DNA of 64,000 nucleotides from Cytidiella melzeri (lineage: Eukaryota; Basidiomycota; Agaricomycetes; Polyporales; Irpicaceae): assembly GCA_022592445.1 (NCBI GenBank), contig JABYQR010000196.1, positions 20,976 through 84,975 of the forward strand, in the 5' to 3' direction. Made by a program: the position numbers and the translations under genes. Below, one piece after another: positions 43,240 through 54,420 of this stretch. The notes under the pieces were generated by a model. It saw only the letters and a program-made list of their open reading frames with translations. It was not told the origin of the DNA and searched no databases. Numbering within the stretch: position 1 is the stretch's first letter; every line of letters begins with the position of its first letter.

Positions 43240-43533
43240 GGGCTCTCCCTTGATCTAAATAGTTGTACTTCGCTTCATCATGGTTTTTCTCTCTCCGTTG
43301 CATTCAGACTGGCATCTCAAATACACAACTCGCTTTTTTGTACTCGTAGCATATCTTCTCCGTCTTTTTGTCTTAGAGGTTTTAGTTTCCGGTTTAATAA
43401 TCAATAGTCCAGTTGCGATTTCATCATTGAGTGTCCACTCTGAGCGTTAAGAAAAACTGCATATGAACTGAACCTTGGCATGAACCCGTTTACCATTTGA
43501 TGCATAGTGGGTATCATGGACTGTAGCTAGGTC
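43240..43533. other. Intergenic region between convergent gene 3' ends
   Basis: The HMG-CoA synthase remnant (plus) and PAN6 (minus) converge here. No other feature was seen; T-rich stretches may hold 3' processing sites. Confidence 0.4.
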
Positions 43534-44705
43534 CTACGTACTGGCCAAAATACCCAAAGACGTAGCATTCCCCAGCACCAAATTATCGATCAATCTCGTC
43601 CTCGTCTTCCCCACCCACATCGCCCCGCTTAGAATCACCGGTCTTCCAGGCTTCTTCCCTTTCCCCTCCTCCTCCCAACGCGCGCAATCCAGACCGTCGT
43701 CGAGCGTGTCAAACGTCTCTGGGTTGTTCATCTCTAGGTAATCCAACGTGATCTCCTCCCCCTTCGCCCTTTGCTTCTCCACAAACTCCAGCGCGAGGGA
43801 CACGCACTCGTGTTTGGTGTGTCGGGAGTCAGACAACCAGGCGGCGTGGGCGGTTTGGAGCGCAGCATACAGTGTGGGCGCGGCGTGGGTGCGTTTGTGC
43901 GGGGTGAGGTACGCATTTCGGGAGGATAGCGCCAGGTGTGTTACCGTGTCACTGGATGTTTGTTAGAATAGGTTGTTGGAAGGAAATCAAAAAGGCAGAA
44001 AGGAAACGCACCGAGTTGTGGGCACAATGAACAAATTATCAGGTGTCAGATGCAACATGAGCAGGTCGCGGGTGAGTCTGCGCAGGAGTAGAGCTTGTTG
44101 GATGTCTTTCTGTCCAAAGTATGTGCGGGTGGGCTCAATGGTGTTGAAAGGTTTTGTGACGATCGTCGCGACGCCTCTGAAGAACGTCGGACGGGTCGTG
44201 CCCTCCATCTGGTGACTGAACCCCTTGACTTCGACAAAGGTGCCCTGTTGGGTGGAGACGTCTTGCGAGATGCCGGAGGGGTGCATGTCGCGGACAGAGG
44301 GGGGGAGGACGGCAGTGGGAGTGCGGGTGATGGGAAGGCCGGACTGGGAGACAGGTGCAAGTGCGGGGACAGAGAGGGAACGTAGGACGGCAAGGTCGTG
44401 CGGGAGTGTGCGGGGGTAGGTTGAAAGGTCTTCGTGCGGGGCAAATTGGGCGGGGTTGACAAAGATAGAGACGACAGTGAGGTCTTTGCTCTCTAACAAT
44501 TTACAAACTTTGCAAAAGAAAAGTTAGATGGGTGTACGGTACGAAGTATCAAGCTCTTTGTACCGAGTGAAGTGTGTCCCTCATGTAGAGCACCCATTGT
44601 TGCCACGAACCCGACAGACTTCCTTTCCTCGTATGCCTTTTGCCTCCACTCCCTGTAAGCCGCGATGGACTTGAGAACCTGGATGTTGTCTGCTTGGGTG
44701 GACAT
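43534..44705 (-). CDS. PAN6: Pantothenate synthetase, three exons, apparently intact
   Basis: Exons on the minus strand are 44705-44564, 44507-44012 and 43951-43534 (introns of 56 and 60 bp, GT..AG), giving 351 residues, about the family length. Motifs are [17 protein letters not shown] (ATP-binding HxGH), [15 protein letters not shown] (pantoate site), [31 protein letters not shown] and [10 protein letters not shown] (KMSKS-like region). The enzyme joins pantoate and beta-alanine using ATP in vitamin B5 and coenzyme A synthesis. The ATG at 44705 is the first in frame. All splice phases match and no stop interrupts. It lies inside H3. A LINE fragment sits 228 bp upstream of its start, in the space shared with the divergent p40-like gene. 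Confidence 0.93.
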
Positions 44706-44918
44706 TGTCCGTCCAGGCGACAATCTGGCTCGAGGGTAATACGCTGTTTTGACTGAGGCTGAGAGGTGTCAGCAGCGCGATTAAAGCATATAGAGTCGGA
44801 TATAGATACGAGAAGGAGAACGACGAGAGAGAGGCAAAATCGCGCGGGACGAGTCCTATAGCAGAGTCATGGTAGGTCGTGAAAGAGAATTGATGGTTCA
44901 ATGGTGGACCTACAAGGA
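44706..44918 (-). promoter_or_regulatory. Remaining promoter region of PAN6
   Basis: About 210 bp of unique sequence between the PAN6 ATG and the LINE fragment. A TATATAGA-like box is near 44790 on the minus strand side. The LINE has pushed the original upstream DNA 1.3 kb away. Confidence 0.35.
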
Positions 44919-44932
44919 CACACATCCGAGTT

Positions 44933-46231
44933 TTTTTTTTTTGAATCAATATTATTAAACGTCGGCGAAGCCAGGGACAATACAAAGACTAGGACTATAC
45001 ACACAGTAAAATATACGTAACAGGGAGACAAAAAGTCAAAACGCACGATTCGCGCAGAGAGTGTATGCTACCAGATCAACTATTCGTGATTATTAGGGGC
45101 GTGGTCGAATGTGAAAGCAAAAGGATTATCAATGAGGAACAAATAAAGGGCAGGATCGGGGTCAGCTGAATTCTTGAGGAACTCCAGGAAGTTGCGCTGC
45201 GGCCGTCAATACCAAGTACATTGGTTGAGGATGTGTGCGTGCGATTGGAAGACGTTGCATTGGTCGCAACAAGTTGCTTCGGTTGGGAAGAAACAAGAAC
45301 GGTACTCTCTGGTGGGTGCATGATTTAAGATGGCACGGGCTGCTCGAGCGGCCAGGCTATTGGTGGTGAAATGAGTGAGGAACTTTCCCCCCTTGAGCGT
45401 AGTGGGGGTTACCAGTCGTCGACCGCATAGAAAGTTGTGTCTGCAATACGCAGGATGTTGACACATGTTCGCCCACGCAGCAGCTGCGCAATACTTCGCT
45501 GTTTTCCTGGTCCATGCGACCGAAGTGAATGGTATGGGGTTGGGGTTCTCCAGCGCTGCTCGGGCTTGCTGGTCCACTAACTCGTTTTTCTCGATACCGA
45601 CGTGTCCCGGACACCAGTGGAGGTGTAAGTGCGCTGCGGGATTCACAGAGAGCCAGGTGTGCAGCCAACTGGCAGTGCTGATGGATATGGCCTGGGCAGA
45701 GTGAGGTTCCACCTTAAGGAGAGTGGTTATGGCGGACTCGCTATTGCAAAATATGTGTAAGTCTGTGGTGGTGTAGTTGATACCGCGTGCGATGCACGCG
45801 GCGAGGGCGAGGAGTTCCGCGTCGAACGACGTGGCGTTAGAGTAGGTGAAGGCCATTGAGGCAACAAGGGCACGTCCACTGTACAGGCGGAAGGCGGCGG
45901 CGGCAACGTCTGGAGTTCCTGTGCGTGCTGACCCGTCCGAGAAGGCAAAAGTGTTAGAGGGGAAGAAGAAAGACGATTAATGTAAGCTCGTTTGTTCTCT
46001 GGCCAAAGATGAAAACTATCAGATGATTTCTTGGGATGATCAAGATGAAAAGAGAAGCGTGAACCAAAGATATCTATAACTCTAAATCCGGGCTGTATTT
46101 CTGGGTGCGAGTGGCTAATGGGCTCGAGGTTGGGCGTGGCTGCTTGATGATGAATTTGAAGGGGCAGAGACAAGTGGGGAAGGACGTTGTGGATGGGAAA
46201 ACCAATGGTGTGGGATGTGTTGCGTGTCGCT
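44933..46231 (-). mobile_element. 5'-truncated LINE fragment between PAN6 and the p40-like gene
   Basis: A T-run at 44931-44942 is the 3' tail on the minus strand. CACACATCCGAGTT is duplicated at 44919-44932 and 46232-46245. Only the last ~1.3 kb of a LINE is present, as is common when reverse transcription stops early. Confidence 0.9.
45206..46005 (-). pseudogene. LINE RNase H domain and C-terminal finger
   Basis: Reads NTFAFSDGSARTG (first Asp), SFDAELLALAACIARG (Glu), LHIFCNSESAITTL (Asn where an Asp is usual) and HWCPGHVGIEKNELVDQQAR. It ends in a cysteine finger (CCDQCNVFQSHAHILNQC). Upstream of about 46000 a TAA breaks the frame. This LINE is not the same as the one at 15650-22931, though it has the same arrangement. 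Confidence 0.8.
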
Positions 46232-46245
46232 CACACATCCGAGTT

Positions 46246-47757
46246 CTGCACGCTCCGCCAAGATTCAGTGCACCTTGGAAAGCTACAGTCACCCCCGCGC
46301 ATACTTTCAATTCGTGCCCTCACAGTTCGAACTCGGACACACTCCCTGTACTAGGTACTACCACCTACAGCTCGATTCTTACACTGGGCACGCGCCATAC
46401 TGAACCCTACTGTTACCGTATGAAAGTACCTGTCCCAACTCCCAAGAGGGTTTTATACACTACAGGGACTTTTGCCTCGCCGCGTTCAGAGACAAATGTC
46501 ATCAACAAGCTGGTCTCGACGCGTCCATTCACACAGCAGGTACGTCCGACTGTGGACTCCCACTTGCTTTGACTCCTTCTCACTAAAAACGGAAGATAGA
46601 CATTGTGTTCCCACTGCTAACCAACTCGGACCTCCAAGCAAGACTGAATCAGTTGACCTCAACATACCGTCGATGCCAATGGAGCCTGCCAGATTTTATA
46701 CAGTATGCTCTGGCGTACCGCTTTGAAACCAATGCTGGGGAGGAGGTTGACAGGTGGGTGTCAGCACGATTGACATTGGTGGATTGCTTATTTGAGGTGC
46801 GGCTACTAGGTCGGTGGTAGCCGTGGGCCTTCCTGGACCTCATGACGACAATTTGTGGTGCTTTGACAGTGAACCACTGTCAATCTCGATGGGAAAAGAC
46901 ACCTGGCAAAGGTTTAGCAGCGGAGATGGGACGCGACTACCTTGGAAGGAACATGAGTGAGCTTTGGGCCTGTTGCTCCCGTTTCTAGTGAGTTTGAATT
47001 CGATCTTGACAGCCTATAGAATCTCTTTGCAGCAACTGGCACAGCTGTCTTCCAAATTGAAACACTCGATCGAAAGCTGGGACCAGCGTAGGGGGCTTTG
47101 GGAGGTCGTTTTTCATCACGAGGCCAAGACGAATACAAATAACTTGGAAGGAGACAGACATGAAATATGCCCCATCACACGGATAACACGTACTGCGCAC
47201 ATACCAACACCTCTGCTCGCATCTCATCCACAGGACAAAGAGGATTGGGAGGAAGAGGTGTCTGCATTGTTTGAGTGGGTCGGTATGGCGTGTCTAGGCT
47301 CAGAAAGGTGAGTGCGAGGCGTGACCCCAGTACATAGCACCTTAACTGCAACTTTCAACTCAGACTACAAGCCAACGATCATCCAGATCCATACATCGCA
47401 GTCTATGAGCCTCCTGAAACCTTGAAAGTGGGCAACCTCGTGCACATGTGTTGAAAAGGATTCATCCTGCGTTCCTTCCTGCGCAGAGTCCTCGACACAG
47501 TCTCAGCAGCCAAGTACGTACCCCAAAAGCTTGTTGTCCCGTCACAGTTCCTCGATCCCTTTGATTTCAGTGACAGGACATGCCATCCTCCAGTCTCCCG
47601 TCACGTACAGCCGGACCACCGCAAAGCAGCAGTGAGTGCCAAGTAACGAGTCTGAGGATACCTGGAGTTTGGTGTTGCAGAGAAATGACACGGATGGGTT
47701 GCAGACGACGCACTGGGTGTTGGGAGAGTCTATCGGTAAATGGGACTCTCGTCTTGG
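46246..47757 (+). pseudogene. RNase P/MRP p40-like subunit, decayed
   Basis: Exon pieces on the plus strand read NSDLQARLNQLTSTYRRCQW, LPGPHDDNLWCFDSEPLSIS, LFEWVGMACLGSERLQ, DPYIAVYEPPETLKVGNLVH, KGFILRSFLRRVLD, and after an intron ISVTGHAILQSPVTYSR. The order LEW-G, Y..PE, GFI..L, V-G-A-SPV matches my knowledge of RPP40, a protein of the tRNA/rRNA-processing RNase P and MRP complexes. An in-frame TGA follows HMC near 47452, where CGTTGG (Arg-Trp) would be expected. Two transitions explain it. The first exons are unclear and may contain further breaks. It is divergent from PAN6. Confidence 0.55.
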
Positions 47758-47859
47758 CTGATGAACAAGTGGATTTGTGGTACTCAGCCTGTATGTCTCA
47801 TATGCTAACCTTGGCTCTACAGCGCTCTGTTGAAGGACGTCAGAATTTTTGAAGGCGTG

Positions 47860-48251
47860 AGATGTGGCTACCATTGATTGCGAGCCGCTGTGGGGCAGGC
47901 TAGGCAACGCTCCGTCCATAGCTAGCATAGTAGTCTCGGTCTCTGACCCTCTGCACGCTGCCACGTGCGCTGCCTTCCTGTTTTGGAAGCAAAGGACAAG
48001 AATGTCTGGTGTTTTAGTCTCGAACCTAGGGTTTTGTCAGTGAGTCAATATTAACAAACACGTGGCAGTAAATGGTGTTACTTACATGTAAGTAACATGT
48101 AAGTAACACCGAGGGCATGGACCAGCAAAAATGTCATGCATATAATTGTTGGCAAATGTTATAAATGCTACAGATTTTGAGAGGTCTGATTACATGGAAT
48201 CAACAACAAGCCCTCAGTGCAAGGGCTGGATGGAGTCTTTCACCCTGGAAG
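47860..48251. other. Non-coding stretch after the p40-like gene
   Basis: No gene seen. It contains the perfect hairpin at 48074-48110 and ends at a hAT-type terminus. Confidence 0.4.
48074..48110. repeat. Perfect 15 bp hairpin
   Basis: GGTGTTACTTACATG, a 7-base loop, and CATGTAAGTAACACC. It could be the relic of a small inverted-repeat element. Confidence 0.75.
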
Positions 48252-48590
48252 TAGTGCTTAGCAAATAGCATTAAATATTCCAACTGGGCTGTATTTATGA
48301 TTACCATTGAATACCAATGTCACATGTTGGATATTGAATAATAATGTATGTAATAGTATTGGCATTGGTTAGTATTGGTATTCATTGGTATGAACTGGTA
48401 ATTGATGATATAGTCAATGTTTGGGTGATTCAAGTTCAAGTTCTTGCTCACCCTGAGTCCCTGATTGTCTTGTATTTACAACTAACACCTTATACATTGT
48501 GAGATGCACTCATGAAGACTGCAAGATGGTATGCATGACTATTAGTATACACTCTAAGTAGCATCACCTACATGCATCACTAGAGCTAAA
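48252..48590 (-). mobile_element. End fragment of a hAT transposon
   Basis: It starts at the hAT terminus TAGTGCTTAGCAAATA and matches 56620-56953 in reverse for about 330 bp. No second end and no target duplication were found. Confidence 0.7.
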
Positions 48591-48822
48591 ATGACAGCTT
48601 GAAGCTTACTGGTGTATTGAATTCCTATTTGATGGAGAGTTGTCTGGAAAATCTACGCTGGAGTGGTGGGAAGATCTCCAATATTGCCGTGGTGCTCATG
48701 AACTTGCAGTATGTCTTCTTGAGCAACATTGATTTTTATCATACTAATCATAGCAAAGATGGTCAGCATCAAGATCTTTTCAGTTCTTGTGACCAACAAA
48801 ACAATATACATTTAAACCTGAA
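48591..48822 (+). other. Unassigned sequence before the H3 helicase remnant
   Basis: The open frame at 48599 is not recognisable. Homology to the H1/H2 helicase tail begins at about 48823. Confidence 0.35.
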
Positions 48823-50046
48823 GCTACCAAGAAAAAACCATTGGGAGTTAATACTGATGCCAGACAATATATTCCTGCTCAGGGTACTGTACAGATCAGT
48901 CAACTGAGTAAGCTAGAAGGTGTTTGTATTCATAATAAGTGTAGACATGAAGTAGCTGAACCTCTGGAAACTTCTACCCGGCCTGCTAAATGTCAGAGAA
49001 AAATATCAATGACTGTATACCTGTAATCGATGGTCCTACAGGATTTTCATGGAATGGTCAAGCATATAGCTGTGCATTTGGTAGTCTATCCACTATATAT
49101 ATTGAGCATCATGAGGTATACACCAGAGGAATGGCATAAATTGACATCAACGACAAATGAATGTTTGAAAAATATTTTGTGACATGTTTGAAGGTGTAGA
49201 TACTGACTCAGAGGATATAGATGAAGCTCAAGACCGTATACAGCTTGAATTTTATCGGAAAGATCCAAGTATGTGCTCAATCAGTACAACAGGCAATAAT
49301 GTTAGAGAATTATGTGAATTCCTACTCAAACCTGATGTTAGCCATATTGTCAAAACTGTATACTGCATATTATGTGAGGAAGATATATCTTCCAGCTTAT
49401 TTTTCAACTCTCTAATGTGGCAATGTACAAAGTCTGCATGGAGAGATAAAGCAAATCAAGCAGAAATGTGTAATGCCCCAACTACTTCTGCATGGATGAC
49501 AGCTCTATTGAGAACAAAGTCTAAGAAAATGCAGTGACTGTCACAGCATAATGGAGAACATATAAAAATTTGATCATGCACTGCCGTTCATTGCAATGTG
49601 TATAGCGCTATTGGAGTGAGGATTGGGCACGTGCAAGACAAGGTAAACCACTTAATAGAAGAGAAGACAAGTTCTAGATACATGATGTAGGTACTTCTAG
49701 ATTGAATTCCCGTCAACTGTATAGTCCGGGAAATTCTGCGTAGTGTGAGTTGCACCGGTGAGGCACTTACCCAACAATAAGAGCAAGAGCTGGTTTTCAG
49801 ATTTCAACATGTCATGAACGTTAGCAGATATGATGACAAACTGCGTGGCATCATTTACTATGGAAAAAATCACTATACATCCGGTATAGTAAGTAATAAC
49901 AGAGATCTGTGGTTTCACAAGGGTATAAGTACAGGTAGACATACTGAATATGATGGAATAATGAGTGATGTAAACTGAAACATTTTGGCAACAGAAAAAC
50001 ACAGTTTGACTATTACTGTAGCAATTTATACATGTTGTGATGCTTA
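48823..50046 (+). pseudogene. Helicase tail and USP domain remnant of H3
   Basis: KKPLGVNTDARQYIPAQGTV (helicase tail) is followed by the Cys box NGQAYSCAFGS (near 49055), then CSISTTGNNVRELCEFLL, the finger cysteines, and a partial His-box region near 49840-49900. About 180 bp without counterpart in H1/H2 sit at 49605-49785. Multiple stops. The remnant is on the plus strand, so H3 has the same gene polarity relative to its 3' end as H1 and H2. Confidence 0.75.
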
Positions 50047-50107
50047 AGATACCTGTGTAAGATTTCAAATTCATTGATATTGATGATATTGTGAGAAATG
50101 CATAAAG

Positions 50108-50152
50108 TCTTCAGGAATTGTACTTGCCGCTTGCCGGCCCTGCTAACGCTAG
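50108..50152 (+). repeat. H3 3' terminus
   Basis: CTTCAGGAATTGTA, CTTGCCGCTTGCCGGC, then CTAG at 50149-50152. The following TAAGATG is helicase sequence of H2. Confidence 0.88.
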
Positions 50153-51220
50153 TAAGATGTTATAGTTGACGCGTTACGGAACACAGTATGTGACCAATTT
50201 AGTCGATTTTTTGAAATACCAGCTATTCTAGTGTGCAGAAAAGTAATATCTTCATTGGTACAAGACTTGTACCTTAAGTTCTCTAGCAAAGTGCGGGATT
50301 TTGCATCTTCATCTGTCTGTGAATTTTGTCTCATGTTGGTGCGTAGGATGACCACAGTGGTAAACTGATGCCATATTGCTTTACCTAAAGCAGCTTGCTG
50401 ATCCTTATGAGACTGTGTTGTATGGATAACAGACTAAACAGTACTTGAATAGAGGGCATTTCCTGTTGATACTGGGCGAAGCTGTGCAAAGTCTCCCGCA
50501 AAGATGACATGTTTCCCTCCAAATGGTTCAGGCTAATATTGTATAAGTTTAAACAATCAATCTTGGATATCTCATCCATAAATATGTAGTCTACATACTG
50601 CAAATCACTTTTAAATTCACTTGTAGCACCTAGTTGTTCAGTTTTTTCACAATAAGGGTTGATACCTAGTATAGAATGATAAGTGGAACCACCAATAAGC
50701 AATGCAGCTGATCCAGTAGGTGTCATACAAAGGAACTGATAAGCTTTATTATGACGGGTATAAAAATGTATCAATGATTTGATAACTTGAGATTTTCCTG
50801 TACCAGCCATTCCACCCAGATACATCTTCAGCTGAGATGTTGAGTGATTTGCTATGATTTTGAAACCTCTGGCCTGTTCAGTGTTCAATGTATAGCTAAT
50901 TATAATCTCATCAATAAGGAAGCAATCTTCCTTAGATGCTGCTTCAAATGTCTTTTCATAATATGAGATATCGATGACTTCTACAAGATCAATAGAATGG
51001 TTGTGCTTTTTGAGTGCCTTTGATGCAGCTACCTGTCCTTGTCGATTGCTCAAAATTTCATCTTTGGTCTTGTTCAATAATTTTTGCCAATGGTAACAGC
51101 TAGGTGTTGTATCATCTACTGTTGGTAGACATTGGATATCAACAGAGTGGTCATCTGCATTCAACACACCATTCCTTTTGAGCATGTCTTCAGTATCCAT
51201 CATACGTTCTAGCTGTAATA
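50153..51220 (-). pseudogene. Helitron helicase core of H2 (Walker A and B)
   Basis: The best-preserved helicase part: 50385-51220 on the minus strand is one frame. It shows NTEQARGFKIIANH (Q-motif region), YLGGMAGTGKSQVI (Walker A, near 50810), PTGSAALLIGGSTYHS and YVDYIFMDEIS (Walker B, near 50580). This is a Pif1-family helicase, as in Helitrons. 50153-50384 continues the gene in other frames. The left end joins H3; the right end joins N3 at CTGTAATA (51220). Confidence 0.85.
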
Positions 51221-51949
51221 CTAGCGTTAGCAAGGCCGGTAAGCAGCAAGTACATTTCCTGAAGATTGCATGAAATATTACTTTTTGAGCCAGCTTTGTA
51301 AGTAAACATGGTGCTGGTAGCAGCCTGAACAAGGAACTTTGTTGGGAGTAGCTTCTTCAATGAGTAATGTATAGTAAGTTGGTGGTTTGTCTTTACTGGA
51401 GCACACAACTATTCATGAAAGAAGAGGGACTGTGCTGTATTGTTTGAAGTGCAACGATGGGTGTGAGTATAGAATTAAAACAATTTTTTAAGTAGACCAT
51501 GCAGACAAAGATTGTTTGAGATGTGTCTTCTTCTTAATGGTGTTGAACAATGTTGAATAATCTAGATACAATTTTGTAAACTGCAAGAGCAGGGTTACAA
51601 GTGATTATGTTACTGATAGCAAATTGAATACATCATATAGCAGGAAATAGTTAATTGCACCTGTGACTTTGTTACCAGAAAGAACCTCAGTGAACAACTC
51701 TGGTCCTGGTAAGGACCTTGCCAAGCCATAGCCAACTTGATCAGGGATAAAATGACTGTACTGCAATTGATAAGTTTGGTTGCAGAAAAAGGAGCCATAC
51801 ATTGATGAAGGTAGTCACCAATGGTAGCAAGGGGCTTTATCTATCTTGTCATTAATCTTGTGCAGTGTTCACTGCTGATTCTAGAAAATTACTTCCTTCA
51901 AGAATGAAGGGCTTGAGGGCGTCTCATTAGATCAATTGCTAGAACATCT

Positions 51950-52600
51950 TACATGTGTCCTGTTGATGTCTGCAATGCCTCACCCCCATCGGAGCTGCCA
52001 CAGGCTGGGTTCTGATTGTAACTTCTGCTTATAGAGCCACTAGTGGTTGTGAAACTGTGTGAAAAAATTGCAGGCAGTGCTCTATAATAATGCAACCACG
52101 TTCTGTTGATGTCTGAACTGCATCAGCCCCACTAGAACTGCCACAAGCTGAGTTCTGATTGTAACTCCTCCTTCGACAGTAACTAACAATTGTCACACTT
52201 TGTGGAACAATCTGATGTAGTGCTTGCTGCCGATGCAACCATGTCCTGTTGATATTGGAGCTGCATCACCCGTTTTGGAACTGCCACAGACTGTGTTCTG
52301 ATTGTAACTCCTCTTTAGAGAGCAACTAATGGTTGTTGTGAAAATTTGTGGAACAATTTGATGCAGTTCTTGCTGCTGATGCAAACATGTCTTGTTGATG
52401 TCTGAGCTGCATCACCCCTATTTGCACTGCTACAGTTGTAATTTCTACTTAGAAAGTAGTGGTTGTGACACTTTGTGGACCAATTGAATGCAGTGCTGGC
52501 TGCTGATGAAACCACGTCCAGCTGATGTCTGCATTGCCTCACCCCCATTAGAGCTGCCACAGGCTGTGTTCTGCTTGTAACTTCCTCACATAGAGCAACT
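51950..52600 (-). repeat. Minisatellite of N3
   Basis: About five units of the ~130 bp repeat in reverse orientation (marks: CAGGCTGTGTTCTGATTGTA, CCTGTTGATGTCTGAACTGC). More units are at 53378-53603 and 56962-57050, on either side of the inserts. Confidence 0.8.
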
Positions 52601-52648
52601 GGTGGTTGTGAAACTGTATGGAAAAATCAAAGTCAGTGCTCTATGGTG

Positions 52649-53373
52649 TGTCACAGATTTTCAATGTTTCTACAAGACTTGCCTTACCAGGCAACGGTAT
52701 TATTGGGAATATTTAAGTGCTTGTCAAGCGCTTATCCAGTGCTTATCCGGCGTCTATTTAGGCGCTTATCCAGCGCTTATCTGGCGCTTATCAGGCGCCT
52801 ATTCCGGCGCTTATTCTCAGTGCCTATCAATTGATGCGCTGATGCGCCTCCTGTCTCTGATGCGCTGATGCACTCCTTTCCTTATCTGTGTATCACATGA
52901 TAGAACTCTCTGGAACATTGTGGAACATGCTGGAACTATGATGTCATAGTTTAGAACATTCCATTAGATGATGTCATAGTTCATAGAACCTTCTGGAAAA
53001 GTCTAGCCTTGTCTTAGAACAAGCTAGAACAAGTCTAGCCTTGGAGCTGGGTCATGGGGTCAGGTCATGGGGACAATTGCTATTGGTTGATTATTGAAGT
53101 GGCACCACTAGGGCATAGGGCATGCTTAGTAAGGTAGATTACTTCGCTTACTCATGTAGGTATTAGGGGTCTTAGGGTAGTACCTGGGGTCCTCCCCTTC
53201 ATGTATATATAGAGGCACTCCTGAGGGCATATCCCCTCAGTGTTATCCACTCTGTTGATCAAGGACTACTTCGTACTCCCCAGTACTCACTCTCACCAAC
53301 ACTCTACTCTCTATCCCACTATCTCCCCTTCAAGTTTAACAACTATCTGGTGAGTGTAACCTTGACTGTTACA
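52649..53373 (+). mobile_element. Solo LTR-C, complete
   Basis: 725 bp from TGTCACAG to CTGTTACA; TGGTG is duplicated at 52644-52648 and 53374-53378. It holds about eight imperfect AGCGCTTATCC units (52727-52815), GATGCGC repeats, and a TATATATAGAGG box at 53205. It is the reference for the split copy at 27538-28117/9253-9384. Confidence 0.95.
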
Positions 53374-53948
53374 TGGTGATGCAACCACGTCCTGTTGATG
53401 TCTGAACTGTGTCAGCCCCATTTGAACTGCCACAGGCTATGTTCTGAATTTATCTCCTCCTTAAAAGCACTTACAAAATGCCAATAATGGTTGTGAAACT
53501 TTGTGCAACAATCCAATGCAGTGCTTGCTGCTGATGCAATCATGTGCTGTTGATGTCTGAACTGCCTCACCCCTATTGAGACTGGCACAGGCTGTGTTCT
53601 GACTAGTGCTCTGCAAAAATACCATTATAATGCAATATAATCTCAGAATATCATTAAATACCCATTAAATACTTGCTTATGGAATTTTTTTTAGAATACA
53701 ATTACCATTAAATACAATACAATACATTACAATACAATACAATACTATTCCTGTATTTAATGGTATTCTAAAATATTATGCATGTGACAAGTTTTGAGCA
53801 CATGCATGTATGTACAGCCTCTTTCCTACAATTTGCACTGTTCATACACCCATACACAGTTTTTCAATGCTGCATAGCTACCTTAATCATTTGCACTGCC
53901 TTTGTTTTGCACTGCTCATGTACTCATACACACTTGTTGATGTTCCAG

Positions 53949-54266
53949 CTATGTTTGTGTGATCTTTGTCTCTCCACTTATACAGACTGTTCCCTATGTT
54001 TTGCACTGCTCATGCATCTATGTACAAGTTTTCATGTTGCGTAGCTACCTTGATCATTTGTACTGCCCCTGTTTTCCACTCCTCATGGATTCATACTTGT
54101 TTCATAGTGTTGCAACTATGTGTTCCAGCTATGTTTGTGCGATCTTTGTCTCTCCACTAATACAGACTGTTCCCTATGTTTTGCACTGCTCATGCATCTA
54201 TGTACAAGTTTTCATGTTGCATAGCTACCTTGATCATTTGTACTGCCCCTGTTTTGCACTGCTCAT
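53949..54266 (+). repeat. Tandem duplication of about 180 bp in the hAT element
   Basis: GCTATGTTTGTG.GATCTTTG to TGCCCCTGTTTT.CACT occurs at 53949 and again at 54129, nearly identical. It gives the repeated frames seen there; these are not genes. Confidence 0.75.
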
Positions 54267-54420
54267 AATATTACCCTGATTGAAGGACTTTGTCATTGCA
54301 TTGTAAAGCGTAACAAGGATGTCCAGCTTAATGCCAATGATTGTCAAGTAGGCTGTGGTCTTCACGTAGGACATCTTGTTGTGCAGTTAGTGCCATATTT
54401 TCTCACAGCTTGACAGCACA

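Larger units (their letters stand above)
41002..50152 (+). mobile_element. H3: 9.15 kb gene-carrying Helitron2-like element
   Basis: The 5' end is TTACGATTTCTGAAGAATG at 41002. The 3' end is CTTCAGGAATTGTA, hairpin, CTAG at 50149-50152. The flanks GCATTG (left) and TAAGATG (right) are contiguous in H1 (GCATTGTAAGATG at about 11591), so the insertion point is exact. Between the ends are a 490 bp terminal region shared with H1, an unknown gene, an HMG-CoA synthase remnant, intact PAN6, a LINE fragment, a p40-like remnant, a hAT end and a helicase/USP remnant. It has no working helicase, so it depends on another element. Confidence 0.8.

Noticed and set aside
47542..47964. 140-codon frame on the minus strand
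   Set aside because: It is antisense to the 3' exons of the p40-like gene, which explain the sequence better.
53778..54279. Three overlapping plus-strand frames rich in Cys and His
   Set aside because: They arise from a 180 bp tandem duplication inside the hAT element; the repeated peptide is low complexity and in unlike frames.
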